A stretch of DNA of 64,000 nt from a virus: positions 100,798 through 164,797 of IMG/VR virus record IMGVR_UViG_3300026521_000466; one strand, 5' to 3'. The notes under the pieces were generated by a model. It did no database searches and was not told the DNA's origin. It was given only the letters and a program-made list of their open reading frames with translations. Numbering within the stretch: position 1 is the first letter of the stretch; each line of letters opens with the position of its first letter. This document shows, piece by piece, positions 51,326 through 59,596 of the stretch. Position numbers and translations under genes: made by a program.

Positions 51326-52156
51326 TTTTCTAAGTATAACTTTGGTTATACTAGATAAGTCTATATCATTATCTGTAAGATATTCAATAGTTAAACTTGC
51401 AAATAAATATTTGCTATATCTTCCCTTTCCTTCTAACATAACTATATTTTTAAATATATGATTTGGGAAGTACGCCCAATCACCAGTGAGCTCCCACAAA
51501 TTACTGCCACATGATGCAACAAAATATTCATCAGATTTCTTTTCAATAATAAAATCGTCATGACATGTTCCTGCTGAATCAAAAACGATAAGAGTATTAT
51601 CATTTACAGAAAATGAAAGCTCCTTTTGCAATTTATACTTGACAGCCGTTGCCCGTTTCCTAATTGTTTTAATAACACTCTTCTTCTGCTTTTTATCCCT
51701 AGTCCTCTTCTCTTTCTTAATGACCAATCTTGAACTAGGGTATGATACATCAAGTTCCTTACATAGTAATTCTGATATGCTTAACACAATAGGCGCATAC
51801 TTATTGCATCTTACCTCATTTATTTCATCTGGAATATACTGCTTAGCATGAAACAGCTTAAAATGGTCCGATGGAGGTATTGTAGATGCTAACAGAAAGA
51901 TAAACTCATCCACTACATCTTCTATCTTTAAACTGCCTCCTGTTGACTCTGACCATATTTTTTTAGTTAGTTCAGTTACTTTCTTCAAAGACTTATTTCC
52001 AACTTTTACTTCAAAACCTCTTATTCCAGAACCATATTTCCTAGCATAATATTTTGATTTATCGGTATGTTCATCTACATTATCTAGTATAGTCTTCATC
52101 AATATAGCAAGCACCATATGATGTCTTACATATTTTGGTATTTTTTCATATTTCAT
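51320..52156 (-). CDS. Hypothetical basic protein, 278 aa
   Basis: No family recognised. A very basic middle (KKEKRTRDKKQKKSVIKTIR, about residues 146-165) suggests nucleic-acid contact. A beta-rich C-terminal part follows. It is the third gene of the operon from 53935 and starts 1 base after the previous stop. Confidence 0.6.
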   Translation of the reverse strand: MKYEKIPKYVRHHMVLAILMKTILDNVDEHTDKSKYYARKYGSGIRGFEVKVGNKSLKKVTELTKKIWSESTGGSLKIEDVVDEFIFLLASTIPPSDHFKLFHAKQYIPDEINEVRCNKYAPIVLSISELLCKELDVSYPSSRLVIKKEKRTRDKKQKKSVIKTIRKRATAVKYKLQKELSFSVNDNTLIVFDSAGTCHDDFIIEKKSDEYFVASCGSNLWELTGDWAYFPNHIFKNIVMLEGKGRYSKYLFASLTIEYLTDNDIDLSSITKVILRKK

Positions 52157-52157
52157 A

Positions 52158-52937
52158 CTATCCCCTATTTAATTCCTTTTTAGTTATTACACAACTAAGC
52201 TTACCTCCAGAGATATATACCACATTCTTTTTATTGTAGAGTAGACGCTCTGAATTACTGACTATAAGCTCTCCGCTATCCTCTCGCTCTCTTTTTTTAA
52301 GCATGTCCCATATAACAATGGCTAACTTATCATACTGATGGTCAAGGTAGATATGTGGCAAACAAAACGACCTAAATATCACACTGATATCGCCCTCTAA
52401 GTCATCGGTTGAGATACCTTTTTTAGGAATGTAACTATTAAACAGTCCAATATGATGAAAACGTTCAATCTGTTGCATGGTAGCTCCATTATACAATAGA
52501 TTGACAATCATCTTTTCTTCATACGATAATTGCCCAGCGACATCTATGACATAGATTTTATGTAATGTCGGTATGTGTAGGTCGCACATCATTGATAACT
52601 CATCAGCACCGGACATTCCAGTAAATGATTGAGTGTATGAAGAAGAATCACCTGAATTATCAACCTTATCGTCTGTCAATTCAACATCATTACTATCAGA
52701 TTCATTGCTCACATCAGCAATAGACTTTTCAAGTTTATATATTGTATTAATAACAGTGCCAACATCCGGTTTAACTGTATCATAATCATCATATCCATTA
52801 GATACCTCTCTGTTTATCTCCACCATACCACTATTATATCTCAACATGACATTGTCAAGATATAAATCATCTACCTCTAATCCACAGTTTATCGAGTATA
52901 TCCAATCAGCCACATGTTTTATATCTGTATTTTTCAT
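52158..52937 (-). CDS. Hypothetical protein, 259 aa
   Basis: No family recognised. A Ser/Asp-rich linker (about 80-105) separates an acidic N-terminal part from a helical C-terminal part. It overlaps the ATP-grasp-like gene by 4 bases, implying a joint pathway. Confidence 0.6.
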   Translation of the reverse strand: MKNTDIKHVADWIYSINCGLEVDDLYLDNVMLRYNSGMVEINREVSNGYDDYDTVKPDVGTVINTIYKLEKSIADVSNESDSNDVELTDDKVDNSGDSSSYTQSFTGMSGADELSMMCDLHIPTLHKIYVIDVAGQLSYEEKMIVNLLYNGATMQQIERFHHIGLFNSYIPKKGISTDDLEGDISVIFRSFCLPHIYLDHQYDKLAIVIWDMLKKREREDSGELIVSNSERLLYNKKNVVYISGGKLSCVITKKELNRG

Positions 52938-53935
52938 TTCTTCTCCTCTATTTTAAATTTATGCTTTGGTTTCCCTATTTTATAATAATCCATCATATCA
53001 TCAATGACATTGGACAGATTATCATATTCATCATCCATGTTAAATTTCTTAACGATGTCTTGGAGTGAATATGCCATAGATAAATTATAATGCTTAAGTA
53101 TATTCACATATAATGTATCACTGTAATCTGTGCCGTACCCAACTTGAAATTCAAACAGACCTAAATCACCATCGTCTGTAATATAAAAATCAAACGAGAG
53201 GGATGCAGCCATTGTATTGTTGTACATATATCTGTTTATACGGTCTATTATCTCTAACATCTGTTTACGATAATACAGTGGTAATTTATTAGTCAATTCC
53301 TCAAAACCATCATACTCGGTGCGACTTGTCGTTACGTCACTGCCTTTCAATTTTTGAGATATATAACCATGTCTTATATCACCGCACATATACCGCGCAT
53401 CCGATCTAAACGTTATCACCCGATACTCTTCTTTTATTGGTAGTATCTCTTGAATAACACCTTTCAATTCGCTAAAACTTCTAATGCCTGATTCATCATA
53501 CTCACCCACTGACTTGCCCTTAAGAGATTCTTCCAACTCACTTATGCTATAATTATAACTATTGTATAAAAATTTCGCATCTATCTTAAAGATATCTTCT
53601 GAGTTAGCAGAGTCAAACGGTTTAAATAGAAATTCTCTATCTTCAAAATAGTTAGAGATTGTTAATATATCTGATCTCTGACGAACAGTGAATGTGGTCG
53701 GAATAGGTATTTTCAAATGATGCATTAAAGAGTACATCTTCTCTTTAGCATAATATTGCAAATCCCCAATATACACCAAAAACGGATGGTGTCCATCTGA
53801 AAAGATAACCTCTCCAGACTTTTGATTATTTGGAATTGCATTATTATTTAATTCCATAAAATACCTTGTATCTAAAAAGTACAGCCAATTCGACCCAGCT
53901 AAACCAATGATCTTTATTTTATTAAATCCTGACAT
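52934..53935 (-). CDS. ATP-grasp-like protein, 333 aa (tentative)
   Basis: The order of segments recalls ATP-grasp ligases: FLFKPFDSANSEDIF (about 101-115, compare KPxxxxxSxxI), KEEYRVITFR (about 167-176) and SFDFYITDDGDLGLFEFQVG (about 247-266), where the usual D...E.N metal ligands would be Asp and Glu. Overall length and the order of basic and acidic patches agree. The final Asn is Gln here, so activity is uncertain. It leads a three-gene operon with two unknown proteins, perhaps a peptide-ligating or modifying system. Confidence 0.45.
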   Translation of the reverse strand: MSGFNKIKIIGLAGSNWLYFLDTRYFMELNNNAIPNNQKSGEVIFSDGHHPFLVYIGDLQYYAKEKMYSLMHHLKIPIPTTFTVRQRSDILTISNYFEDREFLFKPFDSANSEDIFKIDAKFLYNSYNYSISELEESLKGKSVGEYDESGIRSFSELKGVIQEILPIKEEYRVITFRSDARYMCGDIRHGYISQKLKGSDVTTSRTEYDGFEELTNKLPLYYRKQMLEIIDRINRYMYNNTMAASLSFDFYITDDGDLGLFEFQVGYGTDYSDTLYVNILKHYNLSMAYSLQDIVKKFNMDDEYDNLSNVIDDMMDYYKIGKPKHKFKIEEKK

Positions 53936-53984
53936 AAAACTCTCCTTTCATTTTATATGTCTCACACCTAAGTAGTGTCTATTA

Positions 53985-53994
53985 TAATAATATA
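53985..53994 (-). promoter_or_regulatory. Phage promoter core TATATTATTA
   Basis: Minus-strand TATATTATTA, TAATAGACACTA, then the leader element CTTAGGTGTGAG and AAAGGAG before the start at 53935. Confidence 0.7.
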
Positions 53995-53998
53995 CAAA

Positions 53999-54033
53999 AG
54001 AAAAAACTTATAAGAGGGAGTTACTTCTCCCTC
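53999..54033 (-). terminator. Terminator after the cysteine-cluster gene
   Basis: GAGGGAG and CTCCCTC arms (54014-54020 with 54027-54033) overlap the stop at 54021. A TTTTTTC run follows on the minus strand. Confidence 0.75.
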
Positions 54034-54539
54034 CTCATCGCTTTTAAAACTTCTTCTTCCGAGGCTCCCAAAAATTTTAAAAGAGAGAACCTAGTATTTA
54101 TAGTCTTTTTAATTATATCAAAAGGTTCAATCTCCCTAATATTAAAATCAAGAATATCACTTATTTTAATATCGTTCTTTAACTCCTTTATTGAATTTTT
54201 GCCCGGACTTTGAAGTAGGTCTATATATTCAGACTCACTACATCTACGCTTAAACTTTTTATACTCCTTAGCATTCATATCCAATGCCATACAATTAAAA
54301 TCACGGCATATGTTTGGTCTATGATCATAAATACTACACATACCATCATCCATCATCATAGGGCATATGATTCTATTATTCTGAAACGAATCAATCATAA
54401 CATACTCTACATCGCCTACTGTAGAGTGCGCCATTGGAACATCCACCTTTGCATCCCTAAATCTTTTGATATCTTCAAGCACCAATTCAACAGGTTGTAG
54501 ACAACAACCTTTTAACGTGCACTTATCACATGTAAACAT
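54021..54539 (-). CDS. YkgJ-type cysteine-cluster protein, 172 aa
   Basis: Cysteines are spaced as in the zinc/iron-chelating YkgJ family: CDKCTLKGCC (4-13), then CPMMMDDGMCSIYDHRPNIC (about 59-78) with the YxxRPxxCRxFxC signature. The cluster probably binds a metal. Cellular members have unclear roles. The gene has its own promoter at 54568 immediately after the terminator of the large RNA unit. Confidence 0.7.
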   Translation of the reverse strand: MFTCDKCTLKGCCLQPVELVLEDIKRFRDAKVDVPMAHSTVGDVEYVMIDSFQNNRIICPMMMDDGMCSIYDHRPNICRDFNCMALDMNAKEYKKFKRRCSESEYIDLLQSPGKNSIKELKNDIKISDILDFNIREIEPFDIIKKTINTRFSLLKFLGASEEEVLKAMRREK

Positions 54540-54567
54540 TTTACACTCCTTTTATTTGTATACGCCA

Positions 54568-54577
54568 TAATAATATG
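54568..54577 (-). promoter_or_regulatory. Variant phage promoter CATATTATTA
   Basis: Minus-strand CATATTATTA then TGGCGTATAC and AAAAGGAG before the start at 54539. It lies 3 bases beyond the terminator U run. Confidence 0.6.
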
Positions 54578-54579
54578 CA

Positions 54580-54620
54580 AATAAAAAAAGATACAGAACC
54601 CTCACTAGAGAGTCCTGTAT
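54580..54620 (-). terminator. Terminator of the large RNA unit
   Basis: ATACAG/CTGTAT outer arms (54591-54596 with 54615-54620), with additional pairing of CCCTC and GAGAG inside, are followed on the minus strand by CTTTTTTTATTTG. Confidence 0.8.
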
Positions 54621-54977
54621 GTATTGTCCATGGGTAGAGATAAATCTCTGTGGAGGAGCATATGTTGCTATACCCTAACTGGTCATCTGCAACGCCGGGC
54701 TCCTCCATCAAAATTTATTAATAGGATGTCCAGAGTCAATTCTCTGGTTAGGCAATTTATATCGCGTGTGCCTTACGGTCACGGGACGCTCCCTGCGAGT
54801 TGGGTTCCTATCTCCCACATCCTTATAACAACCGCTTGTAGCTAGCGGCCATTACCGGCTATTAGTGTATCAGCTACTTTCACTCTGCAACTACTAAACC
54901 GAAGTTTTCAATCACCACTCCACAACATATTAATAAATATGTAATATCTATGTAGTGAAACATCAGTATTTCATCGG

Positions 54978-55025
54978 GCCTCCCGATGGAATCGAACCAT
55001 CTTTGCGATACGACCTTGAGGAGGC
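54978..55025 (-). other. tRNA-like acceptor/T-arm minihelix
   Basis: GCCTCCT (55019-55025) pairs over 7 bases with GGGAGGC (54978-54984), with one G-U pair. A perfect T arm, GATGG-TTCGATT-CCATC, lies between. Only 17 bases fill the place of D and anticodon arms, and no CCA is encoded. It begins 6 bases after the CCA of the neighbouring tRNA. It is either a tRNA remnant with an internal deletion or a retained tRNA mimic. Confidence 0.6.
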
Positions 55026-55031
55026 ATAAAT

Positions 55032-55108
55032 TGGTGGGTTGTCAGAGACTCGAACTCTGGACCGCCCGGTTATGAGCCGGGAGCTCTGACCAACTGAGCT
55101 AACAACCC
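55032..55108 (-). tRNA. tRNA with CAU anticodon (elongator Met, or Ile if modified)
   Basis: A 77-base cloverleaf with a 7-bp acceptor stem beginning GGGTTGT, discriminator A and encoded CCA. D arm AGCTCAGTTGGTCAGAGCT; anticodon stem CCCGG/CCGGG with loop CTCATAA; T loop TTCGAGT. The G1-C72 pair argues against an initiator tRNA. CAU could also be tRNA-Ile2 if C34 is modified to lysidine. It lies inside the large RNA unit, so it is probably cut from that transcript. Confidence 0.95.
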
Positions 55109-55642
55109 AAAAAATAAGAACGGCTGTATTCTCCTAAGTCGGAGGTCACATATACACACCGTCGATGCATATGCCAAGTCATGTATTTAACCTTATAACG
55201 TACCAATCTTCTAACACTCATGACAATATGCGCGATTGGATTATTACGTGCCTCGGGACAACACCAATTGTCCATTACGTACCCTCCGAGTTTTTACCCG
55301 AGAAATCAGGAGGGTTTACGACGCCTAGTGTCATAGATACAATATCTATTATAATCACGAGTTACCTCAATGACCTTTTCGACTACTGAACAACAAGTGT
55401 ATTTCGCCGAACACCAGGAATTTTGCGTGCATCCGCACTACCACGTTTTCACATGGAGGAACTCACGATATCCCAAATGATAAACTTATACACAATGTGA
55501 TTTCGCTTATCATTCCCATAGACTGCTCACCATATCTATATAATAGACTTAGGCTTCTTTGTGTTTTACATATCTCTCCCTATGGCGAGTAGATATAACC
55601 ATTTTAAGTATTGGAACTAAACATACCTACATATGTTCACAT

Positions 55643-55652
55643 TAATAATATA
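55643..55652 (-). promoter_or_regulatory. Phage promoter core TATATTATTA for the large RNA
   Basis: Minus-strand TATATTATTA, then ATGTGAACATATGTAGG, located just after the tail-fibre stop (55680). No gene follows before the terminator at 54580. Confidence 0.7.
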
Positions 55653-55679
55653 CAAATAAAAATATTTGTAAATTAAAAC

Positions 55680-57311
55680 TTATTCTCCGCCTGCTGCGCT
55701 ATACAGGACCAGACCATACTTACTAAGGTTATCCAATTCTAAAGAATCTCCTGCTGTAGAATAAGCTGATACAGCATCTCCATCACCATCGTACGTCACA
55801 AATCTACAATCAACTACACTAAAACCATCAATGTTGATCTGTTGAGTACTATCACCGCTCATAGTAACTTGGCCTAAAGTAACTTTTGACCCTCCTGTTG
55901 CTTGAACAAGAATTGCGCCTGGAGTCATATCCATACCAACCAAGGTAACAGTTGAGTTATTTACTTCCATAAATGTAGCCTCGCCATCACCCACTGTGGC
56001 TGGGAAAGAACCTTCCATATTAATATTTGAATTATTAGCTAGTATCATCTTAGAAGTAGGACCAAATTTAAGAGACATATCACCGCGACTCCCATGGACA
56101 TGACATGATTGTAATACCAATAACTCATAACCAGAAGTATTACTTATCGATGTTTTTATGCTACTTACAAAATCAATTACAGATAATTCACCATAAATAA
56201 ATCTTTGATCAGACAAAGCAGCACTTGGATTGACCAATGTCATTGTTGATTTTTTCAATAAGATATCATATGAACCATTATAATCACCGTTAGTCTCTAC
56301 AGAAGAATCCTCATACGTGATATAACTATTCACTGCAAATATTGAACCAGCGGCATTTTCTGTTTTGAAAATACAAGAATCAATACTTACATCTCTTGCA
56401 GAATAATAATTAAGTGCGTAAGCGGAATCTGAATTATCGGTAGATTTTATAATGCAGTTACTAAAGTTACAAGCGGCTTTATATGCCTGACATGATATAT
56501 CTAATGTAATACCTTCAAACGCAACATCTGAAAATGCATATATTAAAGATCCTCTTCCATAGATAGTCACGTTTTCTGGATCTCCACTTTCAGAATAGAT
56601 TGATAATGCCCCACCCTCACCAATTGAAGGCTGCACATAAAATATATTTATATCACTAACATCTGAAACATCATAAGTGCCATCTGCTAAATATATATCA
56701 ACTGGATATTTAAGTATTTTACTATTTATAGAATCTATTGCCCTAATAAAACTGTCGGTATCGGAAACCATAATCTCGTCTGATCCTGTATAATATGCAG
56801 ACTCACCACCAGATCCACCTGCTGAAGCCTCTTCTTTGATCATTACAAAAATGTTATTCCCATTAGAATAAATAAGTTTAACATGAGTGAATTCCTTTAT
56901 ATCACCTTGTTCCAAATCTGCAAATCCGTCAAAATCACCAGCGTTATCGCGCAGTATCTTTCTTACAGGAACAACTGGGCCATTGTTAACTTTAATAGTT
57001 ACAGGTCCGTTATTACTAGAGGTTGTTAAAAAATCAACTTGCATAAAGTCTGTATATGTACTTCCTCCCGATATATTGTTAAGCACAATATAATCCTCTG
57101 TTGAATCATCACCGAGAACATAATGGTTGTGTGAAGATAACATTTGAAGGGTTTTTCTTAACTTTTTATTATCCTCAACATTTTCAATTCCTGCACCAGG
57201 AAACTCTACAGCATAACTTAGATTTCCTGTAACAAGATTTACAAGACTATCTTGCACAGTACCTTGTGACCCAGGATAGTTATTGATTTTTTGCTCAATA
57301 TCTAAAATCAT
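55680..57311 (-). CDS. Tail fibre or tail spike with beta-helix-like repeats, 543 aa
   Basis: Residues about 175-540 show short irregular strand repeats rich in Ser, Asp, Asn and Gly with periodic Val/Ile, typical of right-handed beta-helix tail spikes: YPVDIYLADGTYDVSD then NVTIYGRGSLIYA, and so on. The first 170 residues form a separate N-terminal part that could attach to the virion. A Gly/Ser hinge (SAGGSGGESA) lies near 165-175. No catalytic residues can be assigned. AAAAAGGACAAAT precedes the ATG. It would recognise or digest a surface polysaccharide. Confidence 0.65.
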   Translation of the reverse strand: MILDIEQKINNYPGSQGTVQDSLVNLVTGNLSYAVEFPGAGIENVEDNKKLRKTLQMLSSHNHYVLGDDSTEDYIVLNNISGGSTYTDFMQVDFLTTSSNNGPVTIKVNNGPVVPVRKILRDNAGDFDGFADLEQGDIKEFTHVKLIYSNGNNIFVMIKEEASAGGSGGESAYYTGSDEIMVSDTDSFIRAIDSINSKILKYPVDIYLADGTYDVSDVSDINIFYVQPSIGEGGALSIYSESGDPENVTIYGRGSLIYAFSDVAFEGITLDISCQAYKAACNFSNCIIKSTDNSDSAYALNYYSARDVSIDSCIFKTENAAGSIFAVNSYITYEDSSVETNGDYNGSYDILLKKSTMTLVNPSAALSDQRFIYGELSVIDFVSSIKTSISNTSGYELLVLQSCHVHGSRGDMSLKFGPTSKMILANNSNINMEGSFPATVGDGEATFMEVNNSTVTLVGMDMTPGAILVQATGGSKVTLGQVTMSGDSTQQINIDGFSVVDCRFVTYDGDGDAVSAYSTAGDSLELDNLSKYGLVLYSAAGGE

Positions 57312-57358
57312 ATTTGTCCTTTTTTAATTAATATAAACTTTATAAACTTATCATGGAA

Positions 57359-57392
57359 AAAAGAAATATAACGGCCCATCTCACATGAGATG
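57359..57392 (-). terminator. Hairpin after the 66-aa gene
   Basis: CATCTC and GAGATG arms (57377-57392) overlap the stop at 57381; TATATTTCTTTTTTCC follows on the minus strand. Confidence 0.6.
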
Positions 57393-57581
57393 AACCAGTT
57401 GACCTACATATATAAATTCAATACTAACAGTTGGCAAATATAACTCTGCTTTTAATCCAGTTAAAAGTTGCAATGCAGCCTCTTTCCACGCCACTATATC
57501 CTTTACAAATTCAGTATCTGCTACACCAGATATTGTTATTGATTTTTCCCTTTCTGATGTTGTATGTTTCAAGCCCTCCAT
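57381..57581 (-). CDS. Hypothetical protein, 66 aa
   Basis: AAGGAGTAATT precedes the ATG. It is an amphipathic helical small protein (VKDIVAWKEAALQLLTGLKA) ending in a strand pair. It starts 2 bases after the stop of the zinc-ribbon gene. No family recognised. Confidence 0.6.
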   Translation of the reverse strand: MEGLKHTTSEREKSITISGVADTEFVKDIVAWKEAALQLLTGLKAELYLPTVSIEFIYVGQLVHLM

Positions 57582-57583
57582 AA

Positions 57584-57796
57584 TTACTCCTTATTACCTA
57601 ATGAATGTTTGGTTACATAAATAGCAATAAACTCCTCATCAAACTGAGACTCCCATTTACAATCAGGGCAAGAAAACTGTTTGCCCGTAAAGAAAGTTCT
57701 AGGTGTTGTTCTGCATTTAAGATTACCACAGTATGGTGTATAAGTAGAATCATTTAGCAGGTTCATTCTTACCAAAGATGTTGTATTATTACCCAT
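57584..57796 (-). CDS. Zinc-ribbon protein, 70 aa
   Basis: Four cysteines in two pairs, CGNLKC and CPDC, about 15 residues apart, form a classical zinc ribbon. AGGAGGTGAGCA precedes the ATG, which lies inside the end of the upstream gene. It could bind nucleic acid or a polymerase; nothing more specific is visible. Confidence 0.7.
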   Translation of the reverse strand: MGNNTTSLVRMNLLNDSTYTPYCGNLKCRTTPRTFFTGKQFSCPDCKWESQFDEEFIAIYVTKHSLGNKE

Positions 57797-58028
57797 TGCT
57801 CACCTCCTCCTTTACGATAACTAAACCAGAACACATATTGTTCTTTTTAAAATACTGGATGTATTTCTTTTTAACTATGTCCGGACACTCATCCTGTTTA
57901 ACAACTACACCGTATGAATTACATCTTTTACAAATAAATTCTCTATGGCCAGGAATAATGCTTAATGGAAAGTACAGCCTATTTTTTTCTTTATGTTTAC
58001 AAAACAATCGCGTTATCTGTCTAATCAC
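57789..58028 (-). CDS. Small zinc-binding protein, 79 aa (GTG start)
   Basis: CKHKEKN and FICKRCNSYG (about 10-16 and 32-41) give a Cys-x-His...Cys-x-x-Cys metal site seen in many small phage proteins. Lys-rich throughout. AGGAGAGATAAA precedes the GTG. Function unknown. Confidence 0.65.
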   Translation of the reverse strand: MIRQITRLFCKHKEKNRLYFPLSIIPGHREFICKRCNSYGVVVKQDECPDIVKKKYIQYFKKNNMCSGLVIVKEEVSNG

Positions 58029-58040
58029 TTTATCTCTCCT

Positions 58041-58670
58041 CTATACGATCCATGGATCTTCTTTATTAATAACTTGATAATGATAAACATCGTCGTCAGT
58101 AACATTATATCTTTTCTTTATCTCTGAACTTAGACTATATCTATCACGAAAATAAATTGTAGTGATATATTTATCTTTCTTTCTAGTTATAAACACACCA
58201 ATGTATTCATCTTTCATGGTAAGTCTATCAACAATGTCAAATCCTCTTCCCTTTATATCAACCGCGTATATTTCAGTGCCTATGACAGGAAGACTATCGT
58301 TATCACTTATCATTCTCGATGGCACTGTCGGTTTAATATTAATTTTTACCAAATGCCTCACGCCACAATGATCGGAGATATCTTTAGCTAATTGCTCTAT
58401 ATTCTTTCCACCGGCACCTATAAAATGAGAGATGACATCCAATGGAACACGCACAGTAACAGTTTTATCTTTTGGTGTTAAATCAACCCACATTACCAAT
58501 GAAGTCCCCACCATAATCATTTTATAACCAGTCATTCTTTCAGTATCCCGATGAAGATCCATAATAAAAATCGGAGCTCTTCTAGGCATATATAGCCATA
58601 ATAGTGTGGCTGAATTTGGCACCATCAACCATTTTTGTTTCTCCTTTATATATTCCAACACCTCTTTCAT
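58041..58670 (-). CDS. KH-domain RNA-binding protein, 209 aa
   Basis: VRVPLDVISHFIGAGGKNIE (73-92) matches the core of a type I KH domain, with the GxxG loop GAGG at 85-88 followed by a basic/acidic helix. An N-terminal part ending MTGYKMIMVGTS and a C-terminal alpha/beta part (DKYITTIYFRDRYSL) are shared with the paralog at 58973-59596. KH domains grip single-stranded RNA or DNA. It ends with TAG. It lies 3 kb upstream of the large RNA unit on the same strand. Confidence 0.7.
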   Translation of the reverse strand: MKEVLEYIKEKQKWLMVPNSATLLWLYMPRRAPIFIMDLHRDTERMTGYKMIMVGTSLVMWVDLTPKDKTVTVRVPLDVISHFIGAGGKNIEQLAKDISDHCGVRHLVKINIKPTVPSRMISDNDSLPVIGTEIYAVDIKGRGFDIVDRLTMKDEYIGVFITRKKDKYITTIYFRDRYSLSSEIKKRYNVTDDDVYHYQVINKEDPWIV

Positions 58671-58903
58671 CTCAATCCCCTTATATTTTTAAAATAGATA
58701 TTCCTCTGTTTAAAACGAATTCCGACATCACTAATGATAGTGACAAGCATTTTAACATGTGCTTCTTTATCGAATTTATCAATATGCTTTTTAGGGAGCT
58801 CTTTTAAAATCTTTACATATAGCCCAATAATCAACTCTCTTATATCACTGAAATCAACGCTGTTATTGCGAAACACATACTGCCTCATATCCATAGTTCC
58901 CAT
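58667..58903 (-). CDS. Hypothetical protein, 78 aa, possibly longer at its N-terminus
   Basis: ATG at 58903 (MGTMDMRQYVFRNNSVDF) has no clear ribosome-binding site. The same frame is open upstream through PGIPFDYCCGDVNATPPY back to the TAG that ends the KH-domain gene at 58973. The protein may therefore be made by read-through of that TAG, or from a non-standard start. The rest is helical and Lys-rich. No family recognised. It overlaps the next KH gene by 4 bases. Confidence 0.5.
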   Translation of the reverse strand: MGTMDMRQYVFRNNSVDFSDIRELIIGLYVKILKELPKKHIDKFDKEAHVKMLVTIISDVGIRFKQRNIYFKNIRGLR

Positions 58904-58972
58904 ATATGGTGGCGTTGCATTAACATCACCACAACAATAATCAAAAGGGATACCGGGCAGTTGCCCAGCACC

Positions 58973-59596
58973 CTATAATCGGTAACACCATTTATGGTCA
59001 CACTCAACAGTCTGATAAAGATTTATATTATTTTCATTAATTTTCAATGTATCTTCAAAAGTCGCTTTCATACTATCTCTATCTTTGAAATATGCTGAGA
59101 GTAGATACTTTCCATATCTTTTATTATATCCTGCATAAACACAATCATTATGGCCATTCAGCCCTGCTATCATTGTATCAACAATAAGACGCTCATCAAA
59201 GGACATATTGATTACATAGAGCTCATCACCATCGGTGCATTCATTACATGTAAACAACGGCTGTATGTTAACAACAGCATTCCGTTTTAAACCAAACATC
59301 TTTGTCAATCTGCGACGCACTCTTTTTATATTGTGTCCTTGTATTCCAATAAACTGTTGTCTTACATAAGGAGGCACTTTTATATTGAATTGGTGTCCTA
59401 TTACTTGTGAAGGGTCAATTACACATGCGCCTGCTTGTCCAGCACTTATAAGTTTATACCCTGTCATCTTCTCTATATGATCACTGTATTTTCCTATATT
59501 TACACAATCATTATTGATCATTAATTTATGAGCTATCAAATGCCCATGTTTAAATAGTGTATCTTTATTTTTTTTAATATATTCTAAAATATCCAT
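58973..59596 (-). CDS. KH-domain RNA-binding protein, 207 aa (paralog of 58041-58670)
   Basis: ATG at 59596 (MDILEYIKKNKDTLF) is chosen because AAAGGAATATGG precedes it and it aligns with the start of the paralog. IKVPPYVRQQFIGIQGHNIK (72-91) carries the KH GxxG loop GIQG (84-87), followed by a very basic helix (RVRRRLTKMFGLKR). MTGYKLISAG and YLLSAYFKDRDSM match the paralog. It also has a CNEC pair (117-120). It ends in TAG followed at once by a stable hairpin and an open frame. Confidence 0.7.
   Translation of the reverse strand: MDILEYIKKNKDTLFKHGHLIAHKLMINNDCVNIGKYSDHIEKMTGYKLISAGQAGACVIDPSQVIGHQFNIKVPPYVRQQFIGIQGHNIKRVRRRLTKMFGLKRNAVVNIQPLFTCNECTDGDELYVINMSFDERLIVDTMIAGLNGHNDCVYAGYNKRYGKYLLSAYFKDRDSMKATFEDTLKINENNINLYQTVECDHKWCYRL

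Larger units (their letters stand above)
54580..55635 (-). ncRNA. Large structured non-coding RNA unit (about 1 kb)
   Basis: A promoter core at 55643 and a terminator at 54580 bound a region without convincing genes. Many local stems are visible: 55570-55596; 55476-55483 with 55507-55514 (8 bp); 55441-55456 with a GAAA tetraloop; 55333-55349; 55281-55287 with 55309-55315; 54817-54823 with 54723-54729; 54730-54747; 54699-54707 with 54651-54659 (9 bp). A tRNA sits near the middle. Size, density of stems, GNRA loops and tRNA linkage recall the ornate large phage RNAs GOLLD and ROOL, but identity was not tested. Promoter-to-terminator span is read directly; the 5' end is estimated. Confidence 0.6.

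Noticed and set aside
54978-55025. Complete second tRNA or tmRNA
   Set aside because: Only 17 bases separate the acceptor strand from the T arm, so there is no anticodon; no tag-peptide frame or tmRNA 5' domain is visible nearby.
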